Source of the DNA: Haberlea rhodopensis
Lineage: Eukaryota; Streptophyta; Magnoliopsida; Lamiales; Gesneriaceae
NCBI GenBank assembly: GCA_907163345.1
Contig: CAJQUN010001136.1
Location: 38,008 to 102,007, forward strand
Direction: 5' to 3'
DNA length: 64,000 bases
The notes under the pieces were generated by a model. That model made no database searches, was not told where the DNA came from, and was given only the letters and a program-made list of their open reading frames with translations. The stretch's first letter is position 1, and each line of letters starts with the position of its first letter. A program made the position numbers and the translations under genes. Shown here one piece after another: positions 1-11,800 of the stretch.

Positions 1-271
1 TTCAATATGAAAGATGGAAAAACACTTTTTATATTAAGGTGTAAAACAATTCTTCGCAAGAAATTGGCAAAACTGCTTCAATGAGAAATTATTTTTTGTA
101 GATTTTGAATGTGAAACTCAAAACTAAAGTGTATTTGAGATGTTCCATGAATTTTTTGAGTGAAAATTTTACACTTAATTTTAACATGGTGATGCATTTG
201 TGTTAAATATATGACTCATATACTGAAAATGAGAAGAATGATGCACTTACATCCCATGAACAAGTTGAAAC
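1..271. other. No gene seen
   Basis: AT-rich sequence left of the first LTR element. I see no coding frame or repeat in it. Its last five bases (267-271, GAAAC) are the left target-site copy of the element that follows. Confidence 0.6.
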
Positions 272-1460
272 AGTCAGGATCGATAGGGGTTGGTAGCCAG
301 TCCACACTCGAGTTCAACCAACTTGAGCTTCAATAGCTCATGTTCTTGAAATAATTGTACCGATAGATTATATCGAGTTCGGTTACAAAACCGAGCGGAA
401 GACACTCGAAATAACCTGCTCTATAATCGATTAACCATTGGAAAGACATTTTAAAGTTATGCAAGTAAAGTAAATAAACAAGCATTTGTTTATGGAAGCT
501 CGAAAGTGGTATAATCCTTCTACGTCTCGCCTTCTTCCACCTCATGGAAGGAGCCACTAGAAGACTTTGATTTATACAACTCTTTGTACAAACCCGATCC
601 AGTTGGACATTCCCCATCCAACTAGAACTCCTATCAACTCAACTATGTATGTTCTTTAATGTCTCACATACAAAGACCTCTCATCGGTTGTGATAAATCA
701 TCAACCGTTACAATGATATTCACTCATCTATTAAGCTCTCAAATACAATGAATACAGTGAATATATATGACACAAATGATCTCTCAATGGATCTGATATA
801 GAAAGGTAAGTGGTGCCTAAAATATGGACTTGCTCTCTTTCAAGCTGTTCTCTTCTTGTAAGCTGTCCATTTTGAATCCCAAGTGGGTTTGCTTTTATCT
901 TGCTTGGATTGATCTTCAATCACTTTATTTGAGCTTCCAAGACTTGTATATATAGCTTCAAACAATGATATATACGTTAGACACAAGAATACGCCCGTTG
1001 GAAAAAGGTTCTAAATCATTCCCGAGCTTGCAACTGTCATATTCTGGTTTCTGAGCTCTTTGTATTTCTGACCGGATCATTCTTGTACTTGTATTCGGAC
1101 TGGACTGGCCGGATCAGTCTTGTACAGATCAGACTGGCCGGATCAGTCTTCTGGACAGATCTGTCTGGCCGGATCAGTCTTCTGGACAGATCATTCTTGG
1201 TCTAGATTAGTCTCCTGGACAGATCAGTCTGGGCAGATCATTCTTCTTGACAGATCAGTCTGGGTCTAGATCAGTCTTCTGGACAGATCAGTCTTGGTAT
1301 TTTCAGTCTTGAGCTTGATATATTCAAACCCTTTCTTTGCAATTCATCAAGCTTCTAATCATGATCTATGAACTGCAAACTTGATGAATTATGTTAGCAA
1401 CACAATAACAAGTTTTGTTAACATCAAAACCAAGATTATTCGGGTTTCTAAAACCCAACA
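272..1460 (-). repeat. 3' LTR of element A
   Basis: It is the 1,189-bp counterpart of 2307-3527. In the minus-strand sense it begins TGTTGGGTTTTAG at 1460. At its other end the canonical CA is mutated: the plus strand starts AGTCAGG here where the other LTR has TGTCAGG. It contains an array of short repeats (about 1080-1310). Confidence 0.88.
1080..1310. repeat. Minisatellite inside LTR (GGATCAGTCTTCTGGACAGA type)
   Basis: Imperfect tandem units built from CTGGCCGGATCAGTCTTCTGGACAGATC-like pieces, with shorter variants ending in TCTAGATCAG. The same array, with a different unit number and order, lies in the partner LTR at about 3105-3360. Confidence 0.8.
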
Positions 1461-1476
1461 ATCTCCCCCTTTTTGA
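1461..1476 (-). other. Polypurine tract of element A
   Basis: The minus strand reads AAAAAGGGGGAGAT directly before the 3' LTR start. This is the usual primer position for plus-strand DNA synthesis in LTR retrotransposons. Confidence 0.8.
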
Positions 1477-2292
1477 TGATCACAAAACTCGGATAAAAAT
1501 ATGAACATTAAAGCATAATGTTGCGTAACAAGAAATTATAGTTTTAAAACAACATATTTCTCCCCCTTTTTGTGTGAATAAAAAAAGGAAGACAAATAAA
1601 ATTTTCTCCCCTCAAAGATTGAATTAATTCTCCCCATTAAAATTTGAATAAATTAAAATGGCAAATAAGGAGAGATGAGAGGGATCAATTTCAAATATTT
1701 TTTAAACAAAAATTGTGCAGTGCACAGATAAATTTGAACAAAAATAACCTCTTTTTATAGCTAGCACAACAACCGTGATTTTTTTCACAAAACTCCAACA
1801 ATGTCCATTCATCAATTCTCGTGCCGCACACATGGCTCATCTTTGTAGAATAAACTGCATTTCCTAGTGCATAATCACGCTGCAAGACCTATACCGCTAC
1901 GATCCTCTACGGGTCTAGTTTGCAACTCAAAAAGCGGTTCGTTATTTGGACATCTGAGCAAGAAGTTATGTCATATTTCCCAAAGTCGCTGCAGGCTACC
2001 AGAAAAGCTGAAATACTTCGAAAATTGTTAAAACAAATCTAAAAATAACAATTTCAAACTTAAAAACGAGTCAAGAATAGATTGAACGAAAATTAAACCT
2101 TTAAAATAGATTTTAAAATTATTTTCGTGCAAAATAAATACAATGAAATTGATTTTTATGCTAACAATTTTCATACACCAAATTTTGAAAAATATTCTAT
2201 GAAAATATTTCATGCTCATGAGAAAATTTTGAAAATGATTTTAAAAGATATCTGCTAAAAAAATCGGTTAAAATGCTTTCCAAGAACAACCT
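1477..2292 (-). other. Non-coding internal region of element A
   Basis: No open frame with retrotransposon similarity is present. A block around 1880-2020 (containing CTACGATCCTCTACGGGTCT) has a clear inverse-oriented counterpart at about 61620-61760 in the second family member. This supports shared ancestry of the internal regions as well as the LTRs. Confidence 0.7.
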
Positions 2293-2304
2293 GCTCTGGT
2301 ACCA
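2293..2304 (-). other. Primer binding site of element A
   Basis: The minus strand reads TGGTACCAGAGC, one base different from TGGTATCAGAGC, the usual plant site complementary to the 3' end of initiator tRNA-Met. It lies two bases inside the 5' LTR. Confidence 0.85.
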
Positions 2305-2306
2305 CT

Positions 2307-3527
2307 TGTCAGGATCGATCGGGGTGGGTGGCCAGTCCACACCCGAGTTCAACCAACTTGAGTTTCAATAGCTCGTGTTCTTGAAATAATTGCATCGAGA
2401 GATTATATCGAGTTTGGTTACAAAATCGAGCGGAAGACACTCGAAATAACCTGCTCTATAACCGATTAACCATTTGAAAGACATTTTAAAGATATGCAAG
2501 TAAAGTAAATAAACAAGCATTTGTTTATGGAAGTTCGAATGTGGTATAATCCTTCTACGTCTCCCCTTCTTCCACCTTATGGAAGGATCCACTAGAAGAC
2601 TTTGATTTATACAACTCTTTGTACAAACCCGATCCAGTTGGACATTCCCCATCCAACTAGAACTCCTAGCAACTCAACTATGTATGTTCTTTAATGTCTC
2701 ACATACAAAGACCTCTCATCGGTTGTGATAAATCATCAACCGTTACAATGATATTCACTCATCTATTAAGCTCTCAAATACAATGAATAGAGTGAATATA
2801 TATGGCACAAATGATCTCTCAATTGATCTGATATAGAAAGGTAAGTGGTGCCTAAAATCTGGGTTTGCTCTCTTTCAAGATGTTCTCTTCTTGTAAGCTG
2901 CCCATTTTGAATCCCAAGTGGGTTTGCTTTTATCTTGCTTGGATTGATCTTCAATCACTTTATTTGAGCTTCCAAGACTTGTATATATATCCCCAAATAA
3001 TGATATATACGTTATACACAAGATTATGCCCGTTGGAAAAGGTTCTGCATCATTCCCGAGCTTGCAACGATCATATTTTGGTTTTGGGCTCTTTGTATTT
3101 CGGACCGGATCAGTCTTGTACTTGTATTCAGACTGGACTGGCCGGATCAGTCTTGTATAGATCAGACTGGCCGGATCAGTCTTCTGGACAGATCTGTCTG
3201 GCCGGATCAGTCTTCTGGACAGATCATTCTTGGTCTAGATTAGGCTTCTGGACAGATCAGTCTGGCCGGATCAGTCTTCTGGACAGATCAGTCTGGCCGG
3301 ATCAGTCTTCTGGACAGATCAGTCTGGTCTAGATCAGTCTTCTGGACAGATCAATCTTGGTATTTTCAGTCTTGGTCCAGCTTGATATATTCAAACCCTT
3401 TCTTTGTAATTCACCAAGCTTCAAATCATGATCTATGAACTACACACTTGATGAATTATGTTAGCAACACAATAACAAGTTTTGTTAACATCAAAACCGA
3501 GATTATCCAGGTTCCTAAAACCCAACA
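2307..3527 (-). repeat. 5' LTR of element A
   Basis: 1,221 bp, starting TGTTGGGTTTTAGG at 3527 (minus strand) and ending CCTGACA at 2307. It is highly similar to 272-1460 along its whole length. A 95-codon frame (2365-2652, minus) recurs in the other LTR, but I treat it as a by-product of LTR similarity. Confidence 0.9.
3105..3360. repeat. Minisatellite inside 5' LTR of element A
   Basis: It has the same repeat family as 1080-1310, with more CTGGCCGGATCAGTCTTCTG units. The unit-number difference between the two LTRs is expected from slippage after insertion. Confidence 0.8.
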
Positions 3528-3569
3528 GAAACATTGGTGCATGTATCTATGTTTTTTATTAAAGACAGT

Positions 3570-3715
3570 ACATGTGTCTATCGGTGCATGTAATTTACAT
3601 GCACCGATATACTTAGACAGTGCATGTAATTTATATGCATCGATAGACTATGCTTTTGATTAAAAGACAGTACCTGAGTCTATCGGTGCATTTAAGTACA
3701 TGCACCGATAGACTA
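3570..3715. repeat. Cluster of short hairpins (TATCGGTGCATG)
   Basis: Perfect inverted repeat 3579-3593 / 3595-3609 (TATCGGTGCATGTAA against its complement, one-base loop). A second one is 3678-3690 / 3701-3713 (GTCTATCGGTGCA against its complement). A third degenerate copy (TGCATCGATAGAC) lies between them. This looks like a decayed small repeat element; its class is unknown. Confidence 0.7.
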
Positions 3716-5019
3716 AGGCGGTTGGGTGCACTTATCAAAACGCACTTCTTAGTACACTTAATATCGTTTCATAATTCATGTGCCACCCAATATACCAATT
3801 TTGTGTTCATATAATAAACATTTTACTTATTCAACTTTCTCTGTGTGTTTATATCTAAAATTATAATAGTTTAAAGCTCTCCAAATTTAACTAAAAATCA
3901 CTTAAATAATAGTTTAAGTTAAGAAATATTTTGACAAACAGATAATATGAACAAGAATTGAAATAGCAATTCAATGATAATTGAAGCACAAAATTCCCAT
4001 AAAAAACAGCAAGAAAAGTCCAAAAATTGTTCAATGGGAATAAGGGAAACATAAGTGAAGCACATTTCAAAATCTTCTTGTTCTGATTTGCAGAGTATGT
4101 CTATTTTTTCCTTGGATCAGTGGATTCAGCCATGGCGTCCACCGGCCATGATCACGATGGTAGTGATGGTGGCATTAGGCAGTGAAGTTTTGGAAAGAAC
4201 AACGTCATTGTGACAAAATGGGCCTTGTCCGCGTTGGACTGGACTTGTCGGGCCACGGCCGGCCGGTTCATTTGCCACCTCCACTCTAAGATCAAGATTA
4301 TAACTAGAAAATGAAAAATAAAAATAAAATCGCATATTTGTATGGGAGACTTGCCTATAAATACCTAAAGCCATTGTTTGTTTAGAAGTCAGTCCTTAGC
4401 CAAAACTTTTAATATCTATACTCCTTATTTGTTAAAAAACTTATTCTAAGCTCCCTAGTTAAATAAATTATCAAATTTACCACTTACAACACATTTTTCT
4501 TTCTCCTTTTTCATCGATTAATTTCCAAAACATATTTCTTCCTCATCTTTCCTCGATCAATTCCCAAAATTCATGGTTTTGATTTTTCCGCCAGGTCGTT
4601 ATTTTTTTATTTGCTGGTGAGTATAGTTATTTGAATAGATATATTGTTGAATTGTTGGGACTATGGTGAGATGGTGTTCATGGGTTAAATTACAGCTTGC
4701 GGTGGCGGTTGTGTCGAGATATTAATGGGATCAAAATAGGATTTTGGAGGCGATGTAGTGGTGACAGAAGTTTGACTGCTGTTTTTATTTTGTTTGATTA
4801 CAATTGCTTGGAATTCTATGTCAACTTTTGAATTGTAAATAATATATTTCAGTGACAGGGAAAAGGTTCTTAAAAATTTCCTTTTTGATTTATATTTCTC
4901 ATTAGGAAGTGATTGTATTTCAATGGTATGTATTTCTGAGATTGTACTCGAGATGCGCTAATGACTCTTCTTCAGAAGTTTTCTTGTAATGTTTTTCATG
5001 TTCTTAGGTTTGTAATTTC
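3716..5019. other. Intergenic, no gene seen
   Basis: AT-rich sequence with a short GC-rich patch near 4225-4275. Reading frames are short and show no recognisable protein similarity. Confidence 0.5.
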
Positions 5020-5640
5020 AAAAAAAGTATAATATCATTAATTAGTATATATAATACCACATATTTGATTATATGGTACCACAAATTAGATTATTTAGTA
5101 CTCCAAATTAGATTATATATTACCAAAAATATTACCTTAAGTAGTACCACCAATTAGTATATATAGTACCACAAATTATGTCACATAGTATCACAAATTA
5201 GATTATTTAGTACCACAAATTAGATTATATAGTACCAAAAGTCACCTTAAGTAGTACTACCAATTAGTATATATAGTACCACCACTTAATATATATAGTA
5301 TCACAAATCTGTATATCTAGTACCATACAGTAGCTTATATAGTACAACCAATTATATTATTTAGTACCAAAAATATATTTTATTTAGTACCACAAATCAG
5401 TATATTTAGTACCACATTTAGCTTATATAGCACCACATATCAGTATATTTGCTAGCACAAATCAGTATATTTAGTACCACAGTAACTTATAGAGTACCAC
5501 ATTGTTATTTAGTACCAAATAAATATGTTATTTAGTACCAAATAAATATGTTATTTAGTACCACAGATCGGTATATTTAGTAGCACATATTATCTTATAT
5601 AGTACCACAGATCGGTATATTCGGTACCACAAATCCGCGC
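5020..5640. repeat. GGTAC minisatellite, left inverted arm
   Basis: Degenerate tandem array of units like TATATAGTACCACAAATTAG, each centred on a TAGTACCA core, with roughly 20-30 bp spacing and many variants. It is the reverse complement in character of the array at 6430-7195, so the two form a long imperfect inverted repeat. Confidence 0.8.
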
Positions 5641-5708
5641 TCGAGCGCCTATGGCTCTGCCCACTATAATTTTTGGCAGATTGACAGGCGCTTGGTTGTG
5701 GATGAAAA

Positions 5709-5891
5709 TGTAATACCCTTGTCCCACATTGGTTGTGGATGAAAATGTAAAGTGGCTTATAAAGGCTTACAATGTGATATTATAACAAATTGGGTTAACC
5801 ATTTTTGTAGAGCGATGACGAATACGAAGTAGTTGCTATAGGAGCCCATTGTGCAGTCGCGCTTGCGCGAGCCTGGGTCCAGGATGTGACA
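5709..5891 (+). repeat. 5' LTR of TRIM
   Basis: 183 bp, TGTAATACCC to GGATGTGACA. It matches 6159-6341 with scattered substitutions. Confidence 0.85.
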
Positions 5892-5894
5892 GCA

Positions 5895-5906
5895 TGGTAT
5901 CAGAGC
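5895..5906 (+). other. Primer binding site of TRIM
   Basis: TGGTATCAGAGC, exact match to the common plant iMet tRNA primer site, three bases after the LTR. Confidence 0.9.
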
Positions 5907-6158
5907 CGGTAACCAGCAGAAAACACCGGGAGATAAGTGCTATGTGGGGACAAAGTGCTACGTGCGCGGGAGCCACCTTTTGAGCCTAAAGGGGCAAAGT
6001 GCTACACGACGGGGGCCACCTCTTGAACCTGCGGGGGCAAAGTGCTACATGATGGGAGCCACGTCTTGAACCTGTAGGAGCCACCTCTAGATTCCCAATG
6101 TCGGTGGATCGATGAGTTAGGTCGCGACGAGGACGTCGCGTTCTAAAGGAAGGGTGAT

Positions 6159-6341
6159 TGTAATACTTTTGTCCCTCAATGGTTGTGGATGAAAATATAA
6201 AGTGGTTTATAAAGGCTTACAATGGACTATTATAGCAACTTGGGTTAACCATTTTCGTAGAGGGAGGACGGATACGAATAGTTGCTATAGGAGCCCATTG
6301 TGCAGTCGCGCTTGCGCGGGCCTAGGCCCGGGGGCGTGACA
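6159..6341 (+). repeat. 3' LTR of TRIM
   Basis: 183 bp, TGTAATACTT to GGGCGTGACA. It is the same length as the 5' LTR. Confidence 0.85.
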
Positions 6342-6429
6342 GTTCCCACAATTATTCCATAATTATTGCTAAACTTTAATAATTACCTCTTTATTAACAC
6401 AATAATTCTATTTAATTAAGGTAATTAAT

Positions 6430-7195
6430 TTCCAGGCATCACAGGTACTATAAAAACTAATAATTGTGTTAGTAAATATACCGATTTGTGGTACTAAATA
6501 ACATATTTTTGGTACTCAATAACATAATTTGTGATACTTTATAAGCTACTATGTGACACTAAATATACTGAATTGTGGTACCAAATATACTGCTTTGTGG
6601 TACTCTATAAGTTAATATGTGGTACTAAATAACATATTTTTGGTCCTAAATAACATAATTTGTGGTATTATATAAGTTACTTTGTGGTACTAAATATACT
6701 GATTTGTGGTACTATATAAACTAATATGTAATATTAAATATAATGATTTGTGGTACTATATAAACTAATATGTAATATTAAATATAATGATTTGTGGTAC
6801 TAAATAACATATTTTTTGTACTAAATAACATAATTTGTCGTACTATATAAGCTACTATGTGGTACCAAATATACTGATTTTGTGGTACTAAATATACATA
6901 TTTGTACTATATAAGTTAATATGTGGTATTAAATAACATATTTTTGATACTAAATAACATAATTTGTGATACTAAATATACTGATTTGTGGTACCAAATG
7001 TACTCATTTGTGGTATTATATAAGCTAATATGAGGTACTAAATAAACTGATTTGTGGTACTGAATATTATAATTTGTAGTACTATATAACATAATCTGTG
7101 GTAATAAATTATACAATTTTTGATACTAAATATAGTGATTTGTGGTATTATATAAGCTAGTTTGTGGTACTAAATATCTTAATTTGTGGATAACA
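6430..7195. repeat. GGTAC minisatellite, right inverted arm
   Basis: Degenerate tandem array of units like ATTTGTGGTACTAAATATACTG, in the opposite orientation to 5020-5640. Short open frames here, such as 6916-7116 on the minus strand, are repetitive translations of the array and not genes. Confidence 0.8.
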
Positions 7196-8030
7196 TGACT
7201 TGGTTTTATTACATCAAAAACTCATATGTTAAGCTTCAAATTCAACAAAACCATCACACTTTCAAACTCTGGTATATTACACAAAAAACACAATAATCTT
7301 GTGATTGAATCTAGAAACCACAATAAAAAACCAACTAAAAGGCAAAATCACTAGGAAAATCAATAGAAACATATGTATCTCGATCCAATATTCCAGTCAT
7401 CTTGAAAATTTGATCATAGTGAGGTTTGCAGTATTGTACTCCTTCACATGAATAATAATTACTTAATTGCAGATATAGAAACACTTGTATCGCGATTCAA
7501 TCTTCCAGTCGTCTTTTCATCATTGCTAATTCTTGAATCTATACAAAAGAATGTTTTCATTTCTGATTCTTACATGAATATACATTATATCATTCACTCA
7601 TCCTTCATAAAATTCGAAAATTCTTGGCATTGCAGATCTTCAAGAAAAAATGGTTTCTTTGCAAAAACAATGACGACGAAAATGAAGACTCACTTGAAGC
7701 CCATGCATGTACAATAAAGCATCCCACTTCTTAGGATAAAAAAACAACTCTTTTTCTTGACATTGCAGAACTTCAAGAAAAATGACGATGAAAATGAAAA
7801 CCGACTGTGTTGGAAGAAATAAAATATGCAATTTAAATGAGAGAGATGATATTTGTGTCTTTAGAACAACTTAAAATATTGATAAAAATTAGTAATATAT
7901 ATTAGGGAGTTGAAACAAATTTTTTGCTGACAAGGGACTAAATACAAAATTCAAACTTAATTTGAGGATTTTATCCAAATTTGCTGTATTTGTATCGAGA
8001 AGATATCGGTGTAAATATTCTACAAATATC
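7196..8030. other. Upstream region of the TRAF1-like gene, no separate gene seen
   Basis: AT-rich. A short phrase is imperfectly repeated (TATCTCGATCCAATATTCCAGTC-like at about 7377 and 7480). It presumably contains the promoter of the gene that starts further right, but I could not fix a TATA box or start site. Confidence 0.45.
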
Positions 8031-8886
8031 ACACATTTTTTATTTATTATTGCCTCCGCCTCTGATCTTAACCTACACTGCCTTTTCAACTCCTCAAATC
8101 TCTATCGCAAGTATGTATTTCTTAATTCTTAATTTTTCAGTTTCACCAATAAAGCTTCATTCCTTTTGCTTAAGGTCCGTTTAATTATGTCTCTCTATTT
8201 GAATATATTTTTTTCTGTTTTATTGCATAAAATTCAATCAATGTATTGATTTTTTTTCGATTTTTATTGGGTTTTGAGTTAGGTTTACGTGTATGTTTTG
8301 GGTTTTCTGGGTTTTTTCAAAATTTAAATTTCGATTTGGGTTTGTAATTTGATTTACTTGACAACAGTTTGAAAGTCGAACAGTTTATGAAACTTTATCG
8401 ATCATGTTTAGGACTTTGATTGCTATTTATTCTGATCAACGGAGTTTGAGTTTATTTATTTTTTCAATGATTTGATCAATTTTGAATTTGGCTGAGGGAA
8501 ATTTGCTTGTTTTCTCGCGAGTTTTCGATTATAGGACTTGGTGGAGTTTGTGTTCATTTTGTTCAGTTGCGCTTGCTTTTTTTCCGATTTGTGAGCTCTC
8601 AAATTTTGTATTATGCCTTAAATGGATTGATTTTTGAACTGTTTTACCATAAAATATACTTGCTTTATATATTAATCCAACACTTTACAAAATATTCAGA
8701 TAATTAATACTTAAATCTTGTTCAGAGCTTGGTCTGTTTTTGCCTTATAATTAACTGCTTGATACTTTTTTGCATGTTTATAAGGTTAAATATCTTATTA
8801 AATTTGTAAGGCATTTTATACGAAGTTTACTTTGCGTTGGATCAGGTTGGAGCAGGATAAGTGTGGTGAGAGTTGAGGAGTCGGAA
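8031..8886 (+). other. Probable 5' UTR exon and intron of the TRAF1-like gene
   Basis: A pyrimidine-rich leader around 8045-8109 ends at a good donor (CGCAA|GTATGT). A T-rich stretch with a possible acceptor near 8840-8845 (GGATCAG) precedes the start codon by about 40 bases. A 5' UTR intron is therefore likely, but this is inferred from splice signals only. Confidence 0.4.
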
Positions 8887-11800
8887 ATGGCTGGGGTTGC
8901 AACTGAGGAATTTGGAATAGGAAGATCATTGGAAGAGGTTGCGAATGGACAGCAGCTATGTCAATCTGGGGAAGCATTGGTAGAATGGAGGTCTTCAGAG
9001 CATATTGAAAATGGAACTCCATCTACTTCACCACCTTACTGGGATAGCGACGATGAGGATGGAGGCATGCCACTTATTCTGTTTAAATTACTACTAATGT
9101 TTCTCATGGCTATTAATTTTCGCAAGTTAACAGGCTACCAGTTGAATAAGCGACGTGATGCTCTGTGTCTGTCGTATGCCCTTGTTTTTATCCTTCTATT
9201 TAAATCTGAACTTAATTATGTTTATAAAATTTGTATCTTATGAAGTGCATGAGATGTGATTATTTATTTCTATTCTGTATGTTTAAATGTACCTTCTCAC
9301 AAATATCTCAGTGTTTATGATTGGCTTGTCCAATATTTGCCGTTATACTTCATCATTGTATTTATTTTACTCTTGATATTTTTCAGTAACAAAACCTTCT
9401 GAGTTATATGGAAAACACACATGGAAGATTGATAAGTTTTCGCAAGTAGACAAAAGAGAGCTTCGGAGCAATGCATTTGACGTTGGGGGATACAAATGGT
9501 ATGATCCACTGTCATATGCTTATGCCTGGCTAGACAAAAAGATTACAAGTCATTATTATAGCCTAAGTGCTTAATTTCTGTTCATAATTACAGCTCATAT
9601 TGTTTGTATTATACTTGCTTACGGTATCAAATAATATTAATTTTTTGTTTGTAGCTTTTATCTACATAATATTTTTAGATTGGCGATGGGACGAATATAA
9701 GTTGTTTGTTAGAGGGTTCTATATATTAATGGATTGTTACATAGAATTGGTTGCGGAGAATGCTTGTAACGTGTTTAAGTTTATTTTCTTTTCTTTTGAA
9801 CTCTTTCTTGAAATTTTTTAAGTCTTTTAGATATAAGTTCAAGCTGTTGAATGAAAAAATCCTAACCACAGTTAGTGCCTCGACAGAAAGGAGACCTGGT
9901 TTGGTTTTTACTTTTTACTATCAGTAATGCTTGTTGTATAATGGTTGATTGTTTGTTTCAAACTTCGCCCTAGTATATATTCCAAAAAAATGGTCTTATG
10001 TTCTTCATATTTTTTCATTGAATGCTGTGGTTTTCTTGTATGTATTATATGTACGTGGCATATCATATGTATATAAATATAGCATTCAGTGAAATAGTTA
10101 AATTTGAAGATCTAATCCTAACAAGACATCTTCTATTTTTTTTGAAAGGTACATCTTGATTTACCCTCAAGGCTGTGATGTCTGCAATCACCTCTCTCTG
10201 TTTCTTTGTGTGGCCAATCATGACAAACTTCTTCCAGGTAGGATGATGTTTGATGATGTTATGTGTCTCCCTAATCAATATGGGGTTCGAATAATGTGGT
10301 GTCTCCATATGAACAGGGTGGAGTCATTTTGCACAATTCACTATTGCTGTGGTGAACAAAGATCCTAAAAAATCCAAATATTCTGGTAGTTATATAATTA
10401 TTTCTCTTATTTTTTTTAGTTTGCCTTTCAATCCCAACGTGACCTTACTGTAAAATGTCCTTGAAAAACTCGTAGATACATTGCATCGTTTCTGGAAGAA
10501 GGAGCATGACTGGGGATGGAAGAAGTTCATGGAGCTATCAAAGGTCATGGATGGGTTTATTGATGCTGACACTTTGGTAATAAAAGCTCAAGTCCAAGTC
10601 ATAAGGTAATCTTTTAATGATTGTGCTTTCATTTAACATTGTGGTTCTTTGATTATGTTGAGAGCTGAATTACGGAAGAAAAAAACGATCAGATTTTTGA
10701 TGAAATAGAAGGCGATATTTCTCAGATATGGGAGAACATCGCATTTTGTTGCACTTTGGGCGCATATGGACAAAGATCTCATAGAAATTCCATTTATTTG
10801 TATATTAATCAAATAAACAACCTATATTACCCTAATTCAATGACTATTCTTGCGAGGTTAGGCATGAAAATTAGATTGCTATTGTGTTTTCTTTTGTAAG
10901 ATTTATGGGAAGGATATCTTATCCTTCACCTGTATATTTTAAAGTTATTAATAAATTTCATTTCTTATAAAAAGGGAGATATGTTGAAAGCTGACAGACC
11001 TGCCTCATTGATGTAGTTTGCAAGTGCTGCATATGTTGCGCACTTTTTGTCTTTTCAATCAGAGTATCCACGTAAAATTTAAGTGCATCATGTATAAAAT
11101 CTTTTAATCGTGAATAGTAGAGGTAGATCAGAACAATGTATGATAACATGAATTATGATAAAAAAATAAACTTCTTTCATATTCACATTTGCTTGCAAGA
11201 TTGAGTTTTTACGAAATCTCAGCAAATCCCTGCTCATCGCGACCTAATGTGGAGGTTAGTTGGATATCTAGGAGGAACTTTTTTCAGATTCTTGAGAATG
11301 AAATGGTGATTAATAAAATAGAGACATCATTGAATTATCTCATGGGGTTTATTGCAAATTTGATCTCCCATTTGGAAGATCTGATTTCTTAAAATTTTCA
11401 TTTAGTACTATTTGGGTTGTTTCTGTAGGTGTCATCGATTTTGCTTTACTTCTTTAATCTATTTTTACCAATTTTGAACAATCACTGTTGGTTCACAGGG
11501 AGAGAGCAGAGCGTCCATTCCGTTGCCTTGACGGTCAGTATAGGAGGGAACTTGTTCGTGTATATTTGACAAATGTAGAAACAATTTGCAGGCGTTTTGT
11601 GGAAGAATGTCGGGGAAAGCTTGTGAATCTAATAGAGGATAAAGCTAGATGGTCTAGGTACTTTTTACCTTTTTTTCAAATCAAATTTTCTTTCCAGCCC
11701 GGATACTCCCAACAGTTTACTGATTTTAATTTATTTCCATCTCTTACTTCTTTATTGGAAACTGATGAAATAATTTTGAATGCTTAACTAAAATGAATCT

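Larger units (their letters stand above)
272..3527 (-). mobile_element. Non-autonomous LTR retrotransposon (element A)
   Basis: Two near-identical long direct repeats (272-1460 and 2307-3527) flank an internal region of only 846 bp. Read on the minus strand, each LTR starts TGTTGGGTTTT. The 5' LTR is followed by an iMet-type primer site, and the 3' LTR is preceded by a GGGGGAGA polypurine tract. Five-base duplications GAAAC at 267-271 and 3528-3532 bound it exactly. I see no gag, protease, integrase, RT or RNase H, so it must move with proteins supplied by another element (LARD/TRIM-like class). It shares ends and internal sequence with the element at 59726-63854. The PBS and PPT style is typical of Copia; that lineage assignment is inference. 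Confidence 0.9.
5709..6341 (+). mobile_element. TRIM-type miniature LTR retrotransposon
   Basis: Two 183-bp direct repeats (5709-5891 and 6159-6341), each beginning TGTAATAC and ending GTGACA, surround a 267-bp internal region. Directly after the first LTR is a perfect iMet primer site (5895-5906). Just before the second is a purine-rich stretch AAAGGAAGGGTGAT. The total of 633 bp without coding capacity fits TRIM elements, which are mobilised in trans. The LTRs share the stretch TTGTGGATGAAAATGTAAAG. No clear 5-bp target duplication is visible. The 25 bases left of it repeat part of the LTR, suggesting a small rearrangement there. Confidence 0.85.

Noticed and set aside
330..617. 95-codon frame recurring at 2365-2652
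   Set aside because: It lies wholly inside the two LTR copies and recurs because the LTRs are duplicates. No protein family is recognised.
5709..6341. Cassandra-type TRIM carrying a 5S rRNA promoter
   Set aside because: I looked for the 5S internal promoter sequence in the LTRs and did not see it, so it is called only a TRIM.
8770..9243. 157-codon frame covering the TRAF1-like exon 1
   Set aside because: Its start is upstream of the conserved first Met and its end runs into intron 1. The spliced model explains the conserved part.
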